Under the pieces are notes generated by a model, which searched no databases, was not told the DNA's origin, and saw only the letters and a list, made by a program, of their open reading frames with translations. Below are positions 7,932 through 15,466 of a stretch of DNA of 64,000 nucleotides, piece after piece. A program made the position numbers and the translations under genes. Source of the DNA: Reyranella sp. (lineage in GTDB: Bacteria > Pseudomonadota > Alphaproteobacteria > Reyranellales > Reyranellaceae); the NCBI RefSeq assembly GCF_004297265.1, contig NZ_SCUT01000003.1, forward strand, positions 1 through 64,000, written 5' to 3'. Position 1 is the first letter of the stretch, and every line of letters starts with the position of its first letter.

Positions 7932-10321
7932 GCCTCCGCGCGAAACACGACGTCCATGGTCTGCGCGACGCTCTCGGGATTGACGCTTATCGAGTCGATG
8001 CCAAGCTTGGCAAGGAAGGATGCGACCTCGGGATAGCTGGCCGGTGCCTCGCCGCAAATGCCGACATGACGTCCGTTGCGGTGAGCGCCTTCGATTGCCA
8101 GCCGCAGCATCTCCAGCACTCCCGGATCGCGTTCGTCGAATTCGAACGAGACCATGTCCGAATCCCGGTCGACGCCCAGGACCAGCTGGGTCAGATCGTT
8201 CGAGCCGATCGAGAATCCGTCGAACAGCCGGGAGAACGCATCGATCTGGATGACGTTGTTCGGGATCTCGCACATCACGTAGACCTCCAGACCCTTCTCG
8301 CCGCGCTTCAATCCGTTCCTCGCGAGAGCGGCGATGACCCGTTCCGCCTCGTCCACCCGGCGGCAGAACGGCACCATGATCCGCACATTCTCCAGGCCCA
8401 TGTCCTCGCGAACGCGCCGCAGCGCGGCGCATTCCAGGGCGAAGCCCTCCGCATAGGCGGGATGGGTGTATCGGCTGGCGCCGCGGAAACCCAGCATCGG
8501 GTTCTCCTCCCGGGGTTCAAATCCGCTTCCACCCAGCAGCTTGGCGTATTCGTTCGTCTTGAAGTCCGACAGCCGCACGATGACGGGCTTGGGATAGAAG
8601 GCCGCACCGATCGTGCCGATGCCTTCCGAAAGACGCTCGATGAAGAAGTTCTTCGGATCGTCGAAGTGGCGGGTGAGCTGCGCGATCTGCGCGCGATCGG
8701 CGGGATCGGTCACCTTTTCCGGACAGGCCAGCGCCATCGGATGAACCCCGATGTGCTGATTGATGATGAACTCCATCCGCGCCAGGCCGACGCCGTCGTT
8801 CGGTCGCATCGCCGTTCGAAACGCAAGGTCCGGATTGCCCAGGTTCACCATCACGGGTGTGCGCGGGCTCGGCAGCTCCGCGACGTCCCTCGTGACGACC
8901 TCGATGGGTTGCTCGCCAGGATAGACGCGGCCGGTCTCGCCTTCGGCGCACGACACCGTCACCTGCGCGCCCCTCTCCAGCATCGTCGTCGCTCCCGCCG
9001 CGCCGACGATAGCCGGGATGCCGTGCTCACGCGCCACGATCGCGGCATGGCAGGTCCTCCCGCCGCGGTCGGTCACGATCGCGGCCGCCCTCTTCATCGC
9101 CGGTTCCCAATCGGGGCTGGTGGAGTTCGCCACAAGCACGCCACCCTGCGGGAAACCGGCCAGGTCCGCGGGACTCGACACGGGATACACCTTGCCGCTG
9201 GCCGCCCTTTCCCCAACCGCACGCCCCTCGATCAGCGGCGCGACCGTGCTTCGGACCCTGTAGGTCTCGATGAGCGAAGGCGAGCGTCTCGAAATCACCG
9301 TCTCGGGCCGTGCCTGGACGATGAACAGGGCTCCATCGGGACCGTCCTTCGCCCATTCGATATCCATCGCGCGCGGCTCGCCCGCCAATCGCGAGTAATG
9401 CTCCTCGATCCGCAGGGCGCAGCCGGTCAACTCCAGTACTTCGGCGTCGGTGATGCAGAAGCGGTCACGCTTGTCGGCCGGCGTCTCGACATAGAAGGTG
9501 GAACCGGCGTCGGCGTCCGTCCCGTAGACCAGCTGCTGCTGCTTCCCACCCAGGGACCGGCGGAGCACGCATCGCCTGCCGGCGAGGAAGGGGGGCTTGT
9601 GGACATGGAACTCGTCGGGGTCGACCTTGCCCTGCACGATGCTCTCGCCCAGTCCCCAGACGCCGGTCACCAGCACGACGTCGCGAAAGCCGCTTTCAGT
9701 ATCGAGCGTGAACGCCACGCCGCTGGCCGCCAGGTCGGAACGCACCATCTTCATGATGCCGACGGAGAGACCGACCTTGAGGTGATCGAAGCCGTTGGCA
9801 TTGCGATAGACGATCGCCCGGTCGGTGAATGCCGACGCAAAGCACCTGCGGCATGCCTCCTCGAGTTGAGTGACGCCCCGGACGTTGAGGAAGCTGTCAT
9901 GCTGGCCGGCGAAGCTCGCCGCAGGCAGGTCTTCGGCCGTGGCGGAACTGCGGACGGCGACCGCGACCCGCGCGCCGTAGATCGCCTCGAGCTTCCGATA
10001 GTTCTCCACCAGCATCGTGCGGATCTGGTCCGTCCCCGTCGCGGCGTAGACGATCGCCCTGGCCTCGGCTGCTGCCACGGTCAGGCGCCTGACGTCATTC
10101 GCGCCGACTCCATCCAGCAACGCCGCCAGTTTCGGCCAGGCGCCGCTCGCAGCAAGCGCTTCGCGATACGCGTCCACCGTCAGGGCAAAGCCATCGGGTA
10201 CCTTCACGCCCTGCCCGGACAGCGCCGAGACCATCTCTCCGAGCGATGCGTTCTTCCCGCCGACCGCAGCCACATCGGTCGAGCGGATATCCCGGAACCA
10301 GCGGACCATATTGGATGACAT
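7928..10321 (-). CDS. ppsA: Phosphoenolpyruvate synthase
   Basis: A 797-residue enzyme that makes PEP from pyruvate, ATP and water. It has an N-terminal ATP-grasp part (VGGKNASLGEM at the start, with FVQARPET-like closing motif), the swivelling phosphohistidine domain with GGRTCHAAIVARE around the middle, and a C-terminal PEP-utilising TIM barrel with EFDERDPGV near the end. The ATG at 10321 is chosen because MSSNMVRWF is the family-like start; an upstream in-frame extension has no homology-like content. A perfect FixK box lies about 160 bases upstream, so it is probably made under low oxygen, where it could also run with a fermentative or storage metabolism. Confidence 0.93.
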   Translation of the reverse strand: MSSNMVRWFRDIRSTDVAAVGGKNASLGEMVSALSGQGVKVPDGFALTVDAYREALAASGAWPKLAALLDGVGANDVRRLTVAAAEARAIVYAATGTDQIRTMLVENYRKLEAIYGARVAVAVRSSATAEDLPAASFAGQHDSFLNVRGVTQLEEACRRCFASAFTDRAIVYRNANGFDHLKVGLSVGIMKMVRSDLAASGVAFTLDTESGFRDVVLVTGVWGLGESIVQGKVDPDEFHVHKPPFLAGRRCVLRRSLGGKQQQLVYGTDADAGSTFYVETPADKRDRFCITDAEVLELTGCALRIEEHYSRLAGEPRAMDIEWAKDGPDGALFIVQARPETVISRRSPSLIETYRVRSTVAPLIEGRAVGERAASGKVYPVSSPADLAGFPQGGVLVANSTSPDWEPAMKRAAAIVTDRGGRTCHAAIVAREHGIPAIVGAAGATTMLERGAQVTVSCAEGETGRVYPGEQPIEVVTRDVAELPSPRTPVMVNLGNPDLAFRTAMRPNDGVGLARMEFIINQHIGVHPMALACPEKVTDPADRAQIAQLTRHFDDPKNFFIERLSEGIGTIGAAFYPKPVIVRLSDFKTNEYAKLLGGSGFEPREENPMLGFRGASRYTHPAYAEGFALECAALRRVREDMGLENVRIMVPFCRRVDEAERVIAALARNGLKRGEKGLEVYVMCEIPNNVIQIDAFSRLFDGFSIGSNDLTQLVLGVDRDSDMVSFEFDERDPGVLEMLRLAIEGAHRNGRHVGICGEAPASYPEVASFLAKLGIDSISVNPESVAQTMDVVFRAEA

Positions 10322-10326
10322 GGCCT

Positions 10327-10419
10327 TCACGCGTCCAGGACCGGATCGCACTGGACGCCGGCCGCACGCAGACCGGCCGCGTCGGAGAGGAAGAACAGAC
10401 CGAGCAGGCGACGCAACAT
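10327..10419 (-). CDS. Possible 30-residue leader/small protein upstream of ppsA
   Basis: A short frame, MLRRLLGLFFLSDAAG and onward, begins at an ATG 6 bases after a good ribosome site (GAAGGGG) and stops just before ppsA, 6 bases from its ATG. It lies downstream of the perfect FixK box at 10478-10491 and of an inverted repeat. It could be a translated leader coupled to ppsA or simply chance. A longer version of the same frame runs through the FixK box and is less likely. No family is recognisable. Confidence 0.3.
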   Translation of the reverse strand: MLRRLLGLFFLSDAAGLRAAGVQCDPVLDA

Positions 10420-10427
10420 GTGTGCCC

Positions 10428-10449
10428 CTTCGCATCGCAGGATGCGAAG
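10428..10449. repeat. Perfect inverted repeat in ppsA leader/promoter
   Basis: CTTCGCATC and GATGCGAAG flank a 4-base spacer, giving a 9-base perfect palindrome. It lies at the predicted transcription start (about 10443) of the ppsA-directed FixK promoter. It could be an operator for a second regulator or, if the start is further upstream, an mRNA hairpin just before the ribosome site of the 30-codon frame. Confidence 0.5.
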
Positions 10450-10477
10450 CAATCTAAGGCCGCGGTCGAGACCGTCC

Positions 10478-10491
10478 TTGATGTACGTCAA
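10478..10491. promoter_or_regulatory. Perfect FixK/FNR box upstream of ppsA
   Basis: TTGATGTACGTCAA matches TTGAY-N4-RTCAA exactly. On the minus strand TAGATT begins 22 bases after the box, giving a predicted start near 10443 and a leader of about 120 bases before ppsA. It might also serve the TPR gene on the plus strand. Confidence 0.75.
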
Positions 10492-10588
10492 GACGAACCG
10501 CGCCACGCGGGGTTTCATCCAACGCGCGCAGGAGAACGAGGCAGCCGCGAGAGCCATCTTCCCGACTGCTGACCGAATTCCGTCCTGC

Positions 10589-10602
10589 TTGATCTGGATC
10601 AT
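10589..10602. promoter_or_regulatory. FixK/FNR box before TPR gene
   Basis: TTGATCTGGATCAT differs from the consensus only in the last base. On the plus strand TAGCCT begins 22 bases after it, which places the expected transcription start at about 10636, that is, on the ATG of the TPR gene at 10635. Confidence 0.65.
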
Positions 10603-10634
10603 GTTCCGCCGGGCGGGCGCTGGTAGCCTTCGGC

Positions 10635-11378
10635 ATGCTCAAGACATGGACCTTTCTGGCGATCCTGTCCGGCGTGCTCTGCACGGCGGTCGCCGAGGCA
10701 CCGCGCGCGCAGGGCTATGAGGCATTCTACCGGAAGTGCTACGAGGACGCGGCATCCGACCAGGTGATCATCAGCTGCACGGCCGTCATCTCACGGGGGC
10801 TCGTCGACAAGAACGACTTGGCCACGGCGTACAAGAATCGTGGCGACGCCTACGATGACAAGGGCCAGTTCGGGCAGGCGTTGGAGGACTACGACCGGGC
10901 GGTCAGCACCAACCCGCTGGATGCGGAGGCGTTCAACAGCCGGGGCGCGACATACATCGCGCTGGAACGCTACCAGCGGGCCATCGAGGATTTCGACCAG
11001 GCGACAAGAATCAATCCTGCAAGTTCGGTGGCGTTTGGAAACCGGTGCTTCGCTAAGGCCATGCTGGGAGAACTCGAACAGGCCCTGTCGGACTGCAACG
11101 AGGCCCTTCGCATCAAGCCGAAGTATCCGGGCGCCCATGCGTCTCGCGCGATCGCCTATCTGAAGCTGAAGCGCTACGACGACGCCATCGCGGACTACAC
11201 GACGCTCCTGAAGAGTCAGCCCGACAATCCCTACGCACTGTTCGGCCGTGGCGTGGCCAGGCGCATGAAGGGAGATGCGCGGGGCGGCGATGGTGACGTC
11301 GCGGCGGCGGCATCCATCAAGCCAGACATTGCCGAACACATGGCCAGGCTCGGGATCGTGCTTCGGGATCCCGGATAA
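10635..11378 (+). CDS. Secreted/periplasmic TPR-repeat protein
   Basis: A 247-residue protein with an N-terminal signal peptide (MLKTWTFLAILSG...CTAVAEAPRAQG) followed by five or six tetratricopeptide repeats, recognisable from blocks such as AYKNRGDAYDDKGQF, AFNSRGATYIALERY and AHASRAIAYLKLKRY, each spaced by 34 residues. TPRs bind partner proteins; the partner is unknown. There is no Shine-Dalgarno sequence and the FixK box position predicts transcription beginning at the start codon, so the mRNA may be leaderless. Its TAA stop directly abuts the convergent HdeD-like gene's stop. Confidence 0.8.
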   Translation: MLKTWTFLAILSGVLCTAVAEAPRAQGYEAFYRKCYEDAASDQVIISCTAVISRGLVDKNDLATAYKNRGDAYDDKGQFGQALEDYDRAVSTNPLDAEAFNSRGATYIALERYQRAIEDFDQATRINPASSVAFGNRCFAKAMLGELEQALSDCNEALRIKPKYPGAHASRAIAYLKLKRYDDAIADYTTLLKSQPDNPYALFGRGVARRMKGDARGGDGDVAAAASIKPDIAEHMARLGIVLRDPG

Positions 11379-11960
11379 CTAAGGCGTCGGCCGGCCGAGC
11401 CAATAGCCTACGCACACGAGCAGGCTCCCAACCGCCGCCGCGAACCATCCGATCAACCACAGCAAGGCTTCTGCCTGCAGGTTCGGCCATGAGGCCAATG
11501 CCAGGCCGAACAGAAGCGCGGCCAATCCGTCGAACACCAGTATCCAATGGCCGTCGACTGCCTTGCGCAGCTCGAGCGCGGCCCATACTTGCATCACACC
11601 GGTCACGATCGCCCAGATGGAAATGATCCCGACCAGGTGTGCGGATACTGCGTCGATTGCCAGAAGCGTGCTGCCGGCACAGGCCAGCCCGGCCAATCCG
11701 ATCAAGCCCAGCCAGAGACGCGGCGCACCGCTCCTGCCGCCGACCGCGGCCGTAAGGGCGAGAACGCCATCGACAAGCGAGTAGCCGCCCCACAGCATCG
11801 CCAGACCGGTTATGGTGAGCTTGGGCCAGAAGAAGACGAGGAATGCAAAGAGCAGCGCCGCGATGCCCCGTAGCAACAGCAGCCTGCCGTAGTCGGATGC
11901 CACGGCCTCGAAGGGCTCTCGAGCGCGGCCTGCGATGCCCTGTCCCGGCAGGTTGTTCAT
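11379..11960 (-). CDS. HdeD-family (DUF308) acid-resistance-like membrane protein
   Basis: A 193-residue protein with about six hydrophobic segments arranged as repeated pairs, including LLLLRGIAALLFAFLVFFWP and LWGGYSLVDGVLAL; these are hallmarks of the HdeD/DUF308 family, associated with acid or general stress. I chose the ATG at 11960 because GGAAGG lies 7 bases before it; an in-frame start at 12008 is less well supported. Only a weak FixK half-site (12051-12064) precedes it. Function beyond a stress-associated membrane protein is not known. Confidence 0.8.
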   Translation of the reverse strand: MNNLPGQGIAGRAREPFEAVASDYGRLLLLRGIAALLFAFLVFFWPKLTITGLAMLWGGYSLVDGVLALTAAVGGRSGAPRLWLGLIGLAGLACAGSTLLAIDAVSAHLVGIISIWAIVTGVMQVWAALELRKAVDGHWILVFDGLAALLFGLALASWPNLQAEALLWLIGWFAAAVGSLLVCVGYWLGRPTP

Positions 11961-12050
11961 GAAGCACCTTCCAGAGAGAATGCAGCCGACGACACCGGCC
12001 GCCGCCAAGGCTAGGCTGGGAGCAGTTGGCGCGCAAACGCCGTGCGGGGC

Positions 12051-12064
12051 GCGACCCAGATCAA
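12051..12064. promoter_or_regulatory. Weak FixK/FNR-like half box upstream of hdeD-like gene
   Basis: Read on the minus strand the site is TTGATCTGGGTCGC: the left arm is perfect, the right arm has two mismatches. Spacing to the gene (about 91 bases) differs from the stronger boxes and no -10 stands at the usual distance, so function is doubtful. Confidence 0.35.
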
Positions 12065-12098
12065 GTCACCCGGGGCACAGGAAGCTGTTGCCGTGTGT

Positions 12099-12112
12099 TT
12101 GATCTGGAGCAA
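12099..12112. promoter_or_regulatory. FixK/FNR box before small membrane protein and cytochrome c
   Basis: TTGATCTGGAGCAA has one mismatch to the consensus. TAAAGT begins 22 bases downstream on the plus strand, predicting a start near 12147, 16 bases ahead of the ATG at 12163. Confidence 0.65.
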
Positions 12113-12162
12113 GTCCGGCGACGAGGAATCCAGTAAAGTCAGTGTCGAAGGCAGGCGGGGGA

Positions 12163-12426
12163 ATGGAAATGGGCTCCGGACGGGCATTGATCACCCTGTG
12201 GCTGGTCGGCAGCGCCATGTCGTGGATTGGCTGGATGCTCTTCGTTCGCATGTCGTGCGTCCAGCAGGTCGATGGGCGTCTGTTGTGCCAGACGGAGCGT
12301 ACATGGCTGGCCTTCCTGTCGCGCTCGGCGAGGGATCCCCTCGAGGTCGCCTTGATCGGATTGATACCAGCGCTGTTGGTGCTGTTCGTCGGCATCGCGC
12401 TCTTCCGGGCAACGCGCCGCTCCTGA
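12163..12426 (+). CDS. Small two-helix membrane protein, 87 residues
   Basis: Unrecognised. Two hydrophobic segments (ALITLWLVGSAMSWIGWMLF and VALIGLIPALLVLFVGIAL) flank a polar loop that has two cysteines (RMSCVQQ and RLLCQTE). The ATG at 12163 is preceded by AGGCGGGGGA, and the predicted FixK-dependent transcript starts about 16 bases before it; a GTG at 12142 would precede that transcript start. It lies 41 bases before a small cytochrome c, so the two are probably co-expressed under low oxygen. Confidence 0.65.
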   Translation: MEMGSGRALITLWLVGSAMSWIGWMLFVRMSCVQQVDGRLLCQTERTWLAFLSRSARDPLEVALIGLIPALLVLFVGIALFRATRRS

Positions 12427-12467
12427 GTTTGCCTGACCGTAACGACCTTTGGATCATGGAGAAGTCG

Positions 12468-12767
12468 ATGAACCGGATGATCGCACCGCTGCTCGCCCTG
12501 CTGCCGCTCCCGGCGATGGCGCAGGCTCCCGGCTATGGAGCGGCCTTGGCCGAACGCTGGTGCATGGCCTGCCACATCGTCGAGCCCGCGCCGAGGACCG
12601 CCAGCGCAAATGGTATCCCGAGCTTCTCCGCCATTGCGGCCAAGCCCACGACCAACGCCGCGCAGCTCAAGGCCTATCTTTCGACAGGGCACACGCGCAT
12701 GCCCGACTTCTCCCTCAGCAACCGCGAGAGTCAGGCTCTGGTAGATTATATCCTGAGCCTTCGATGA
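12468..12767 (+). CDS. Small periplasmic c-type cytochrome
   Basis: A 99-residue protein with a cleavable signal peptide (MNRMIAPLLALLPLPAMAQA) and one haem-binding motif CMACH near residue 36, followed by a C-terminal methionine in TRMPDFSLS that is the likely sixth haem ligand. The overall layout, ending QALVDYILSLR, is class I cytochrome c, about the size of a mature soluble electron carrier. GGAGAAG precedes the ATG. Located in the FixK island, it may pass electrons to the cbb3 oxidase encoded at 27-30 kb; that link is inference. Confidence 0.85.
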   Translation: MNRMIAPLLALLPLPAMAQAPGYGAALAERWCMACHIVEPAPRTASANGIPSFSAIAAKPTTNAAQLKAYLSTGHTRMPDFSLSNRESQALVDYILSLR

Positions 12768-12797
12768 TCCGCGTGAACGACGGGCTCGCGAGGTAAC

Positions 12798-13157
12798 CTA
12801 TCCCAGAAGCTGGGTCGTCTGCTGGGCCTCGGGCGTCGCGCCGGAAAGGGTCACGCTGGCGACCAACTCGGCCAGACGCTTGGCTTCCTTGGAATAGTCT
12901 TCGGCGGCGCGAACGCTCCAGGCGCTCTGCGCCTGCCAGACGCTCGCGGCGTCGCGTGCGGACAGCAGCGTCAGCCAGGTCGAGAAATTGTCCTTGAGGC
13001 GACGCTCGGCAAATTGCGAAACCTCACTCTGCCACGCCGCGCCGGCGGCAGCCCATTCCTCAAAGGAGTCGGCACAGGTCGACAGCGCCGAGTTCCACAT
13101 GTTGCCCGCCGGCAGTGACTCCACGCTCGGCAGCTTGTCCGTATGCATGTCGCTCAT
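12798..13157 (-). CDS. Phasin-like protein
   Basis: A 119-residue, helix-rich, cysteine-poor protein with the look of the phasin family: an acidic N-terminus, then a long amphipathic stretch (FEEWAAAGAAWQSEVSQFAERRL ... FSTWLTLLSARDAASVWQAQSAW) and a short C-terminal tail. Phasins coat polyhydroxyalkanoate granules. The ATG at 13157 has GGAGGGTGAG immediately upstream and sits 17 bases after the predicted start of a FixK promoter with a perfect box. The longer open frame upstream would run through the promoter. The family call rests on composition and pattern rather than a strong motif. Confidence 0.6.
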   Translation of the reverse strand: MSDMHTDKLPSVESLPAGNMWNSALSTCADSFEEWAAAGAAWQSEVSQFAERRLKDNFSTWLTLLSARDAASVWQAQSAWSVRAAEDYSKEAKRLAELVASVTLSGATPEAQQTTQLLG

Positions 13158-13208
13158 CTCACCCTCCGCATCCAGCGCACACTGTAGGCGCATACGGAGT
13201 ACGGGCCG

Positions 13209-13222
13209 TTGATCTGCATCAA
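13209..13222. promoter_or_regulatory. Perfect FixK/FNR box for the phasin-like gene
   Basis: TTGATCTGCATCAA is an exact match. On the minus strand TACAGT begins 23 bases after the box and the gene's ATG lies 17 bases past the predicted start. It stands 11 bases from a second perfect box facing the other way. Confidence 0.8.
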
Positions 13223-13233
13223 CACCCAGGAGC

Positions 13234-13247
13234 TTGACGCAGATCAA
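13234..13247. promoter_or_regulatory. Perfect FixK/FNR box for the DUF992 gene
   Basis: TTGACGCAGATCAA is an exact match. On the plus strand TATCTT begins 23 bases after it, predicting a start near 13282 and a 35-base leader before the ATG at 13317, which has its own AGGAGA ribosome site. Confidence 0.8.
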
Positions 13248-13316
13248 CGCTTCGTCAAAGCCGCCGTCCTATCTTCAAGTCCGCGGAACCCTTTCCGCCT
13301 CCCCAGGAGACAATCG

Positions 13317-13796
13317 ATGAACATGTATGCTGCAGCCCTCACGGCGGCGCTCTCCATTCTTCCCCTCGGTCTTGCGGCGCAAGCGCAGACGCCTCCCAAA
13401 GGCGTGAACGTCGGTTCGCTGACCTGCACGGTTGCCGGTGGCGTCGGATTCGTGTTCGGGTCTTCGAAGGATCTCGATTGCATCCTCGCCAAGACCGACG
13501 GCACCGCCGACCACTACACGGGTACCATCAAGAAGTACGGCGTCGATCTCGGCTTCACCAAGCAGGGACACGTCGTGTGGCTGGTCTTCGCCCCCGGCCA
13601 GGTCGCGAAGGGTGCCCTCGCGGGCGACTATGTCGGACCGACCGCCAGTGCCTCGGTCGGCGTCGGCGCGGGCGCCAACGTCCTGATCGGCGGCGGCAAC
13701 AAGCAGGTCAGTCTGCAACCGGTCAGCGTCGAGGGCAATGTGGGCCTGAACGTCGCCGGCGGACTGGCCGAGGTCACGCTCAAGGCCGCCAAGTAG
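13317..13796 (+). CDS. DUF992 domain secreted protein
   Basis: A 159-residue protein with a signal peptide (MNMYAAALTAALSILPLGLAAQAQ). The mature part starts VNVGSLTCTVAGGVGFVFGSS and contains a second cysteine in DLDCILAK, the pattern of the DUF992 family of alphaproteobacterial periplasmic proteins of unknown function. It is glycine-rich and probably beta-stranded; two cysteines may form a disulphide. CCAGGAGA lies before the ATG. A perfect FixK box upstream and a strong terminator downstream make it a single-gene low-oxygen transcript. Confidence 0.8.
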   Translation: MNMYAAALTAALSILPLGLAAQAQTPPKGVNVGSLTCTVAGGVGFVFGSSKDLDCILAKTDGTADHYTGTIKKYGVDLGFTKQGHVVWLVFAPGQVAKGALAGDYVGPTASASVGVGAGANVLIGGGNKQVSLQPVSVEGNVGLNVAGGLAEVTLKAAK

Positions 13797-13816
13797 ACAC
13801 CGGGCGAATTCGAGGC

Positions 13817-13848
13817 AGGATGCGTCCGGGCGGTTCCGGACGCGTCCT
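13817..13848 (+). terminator. Rho-independent-type terminator after DUF992 gene
   Basis: AGGATGCGTCCGG pairs with CCGGACGCGTCCT (13 base pairs including one T-G) around a 6-base loop, followed by GTTT. It starts 20 bases after the stop codon. The T tract is short, so termination strength is uncertain. Confidence 0.65.
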
Positions 13849-13865
13849 GTTTCCGCCCTCGGCTC

Positions 13866-15466
13866 CTATCGGCCGCTGTTGCCCAGCACGCGGCGCAGCT
13901 GTTGCAGGAGCCGGTGCCGGGCGGCGTCGTCAGGCGCGGCCTGCAGGGCTCCACGTATATCCAGAAGCATCTGCGCATAGTCATTGTGCCAATCGCGCCG
14001 CGCGTTTGCAGCCTCGGGCGAGAGGCGCGGCATCCCGTTCGCCTCGGGCGTCGCCATCCAGCGCCCGTCGCGATGGGCCAACACGAAATTCTCGTCGAGG
14101 GTCGGCGCGACGATGCTGCGTCGGTCGACTCCGGCCGCCGCAAGAGCGTCGGAGAGACCATCGATCCCTTCCGGCTCCCCGTGCACGATCATGAGGGAGC
14201 CGAGACCGTCCAGCATCGGCTTGCACCAGGCGACCAGTTCCTCGCGATCGGCATGACCTGAATACGAGTCGATCGACCGGATGCGCGCCCTGACGCCTAT
14301 CTCCTCGCCATGGATGCGCACCTGCGCGGCACCGCCGCGGATCAGCGCCCCCAGCGTGCCGGGCGCCTGGTATCCGACGAAGAGGATGGTGGAATCCGTG
14401 CGCCAGAGATTATCCTTGAGGTGATGCTTGACCCTTCCGGCATCGCACATGCCGGAACCGGCGAGGATGATCGCGCCGCCATGGATACGCCCGATCGCAC
14501 GGCTCTGATCGACGGTCTCGCTCAACCGGAACTCGCCGCCGCTGAACGCATGTCCGCCCTCCGACCGGCTGAGCGAGGAACGATGGGTCCGGAACACTTC
14601 GGTGGTGCGGCCGGCCAGCGGCGAATCGAGGAAGACCTGCGCGCCCTGCAGCTTCCCGCCGCGCTTGAGCTCCGCGATATCCTCCAGGATTTCCTGCGTA
14701 CGCTCGACCGCGAAGACCGTACGACGACATTGCCGCCGGCGGCCAGGGCGGTCTCCAGTTCGCGGCCCAGGACGGCCCTGCGGCCGGCCTCGGAGATGGG
14801 TTCGCGGGAACGGTTGCCATAGGTGGACTCGACCAACGCCACATCGGCGCGCCCGGGCCGCGCGGGATCGGGCTGCAGGGCCTTGTCGAGGGGGCCGACA
14901 TCGCCGGAGAAGACGAGCCGCAGCGGGCGCGGTGCCGCGTCGACCTCGATCTCGATGAAGGCGCTGCCGAGAATGTGGCCAGCATTGCGCATGCGGGCCC
15001 GCACGCCGGGCAGCGGTTCGAACCAGCGATCGTAGGGTTGCGCGTCGATGAAGGAGAGCGACGCCTCGGCGTCCGCCCTCGTGTAGATCGGCACGACCTC
15101 GGGCTCGGCCCGGCGGGCGTTGCGGCGGTTCAGGCGCTCGACGTCGTATTCCTGGATGGCGCCCGCGTCGGGCAGTAGCCAGCGAAGCAGGTCGCGCGTC
15201 GCTTCGGTGGCGAACGCCCGGCCCTGGAATCCTGCGAGGGTCAGCTTGGGAAACAGGCCGCTGTGGTCGATATGGGCATGCGTGAACAGAACGGCGGCGA
15301 TCTCCGCCGGCGCGAAAGGAAAGGCCCGATAGTTCAGGGCGCGCAACGATTTCGGCCCCTGGAACATGCCGCAATCGACGAGGAGTGCTCCGTGCGGCGT
15401 CACCAGGCGGTGGCAGGATCCCGTGACGGTGCCGGCGGCGCCGTGGATATGCAACGAGAGGGTCAT
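13866..15466 (-). pseudogene. MBL-fold/beta-CASP RNase-like hydrolase, frameshifted
   Basis: Two overlapping frames together encode one protein of about 533 residues of the metallo-beta-lactamase/beta-CASP nuclease family (Ysh1/CPSF73-like, 'RNA specificity' domain). The first frame runs from the ATG at 15466 with MTLSLHIHGAAGTVTGS and the metal motif THAHIDHSG. It then breaks near 14720 at GGNVVV, and the expected continuation VFAVERTQEIL appears in the next frame, running on through SGHADREELVAW to the stop at 13866. The joined length is one base short of a multiple of three, so a single base (probably a C) is missing. This may be a real inactivation or a sequencing error. The ATG overlaps the preceding thymidine phosphorylase stop (ATGA). 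Confidence 0.85.

Noticed and set aside
8066..10318. Plus-strand frame of about 750 codons across ppsA
   Set aside because: Antisense shadow of a well-supported gene; composition is arginine/histidine/aspartate-rich with no motif.
10420..10602. Extended 91-codon version of the small frame upstream of ppsA
   Set aside because: It would begin inside one FixK box and encode through another; regulatory use of the DNA is the better explanation.
12051..12064. Full FixK box for the HdeD-like gene
   Set aside because: Only one arm matches and the geometry differs from the others; listed as weak rather than counted in the regulon.
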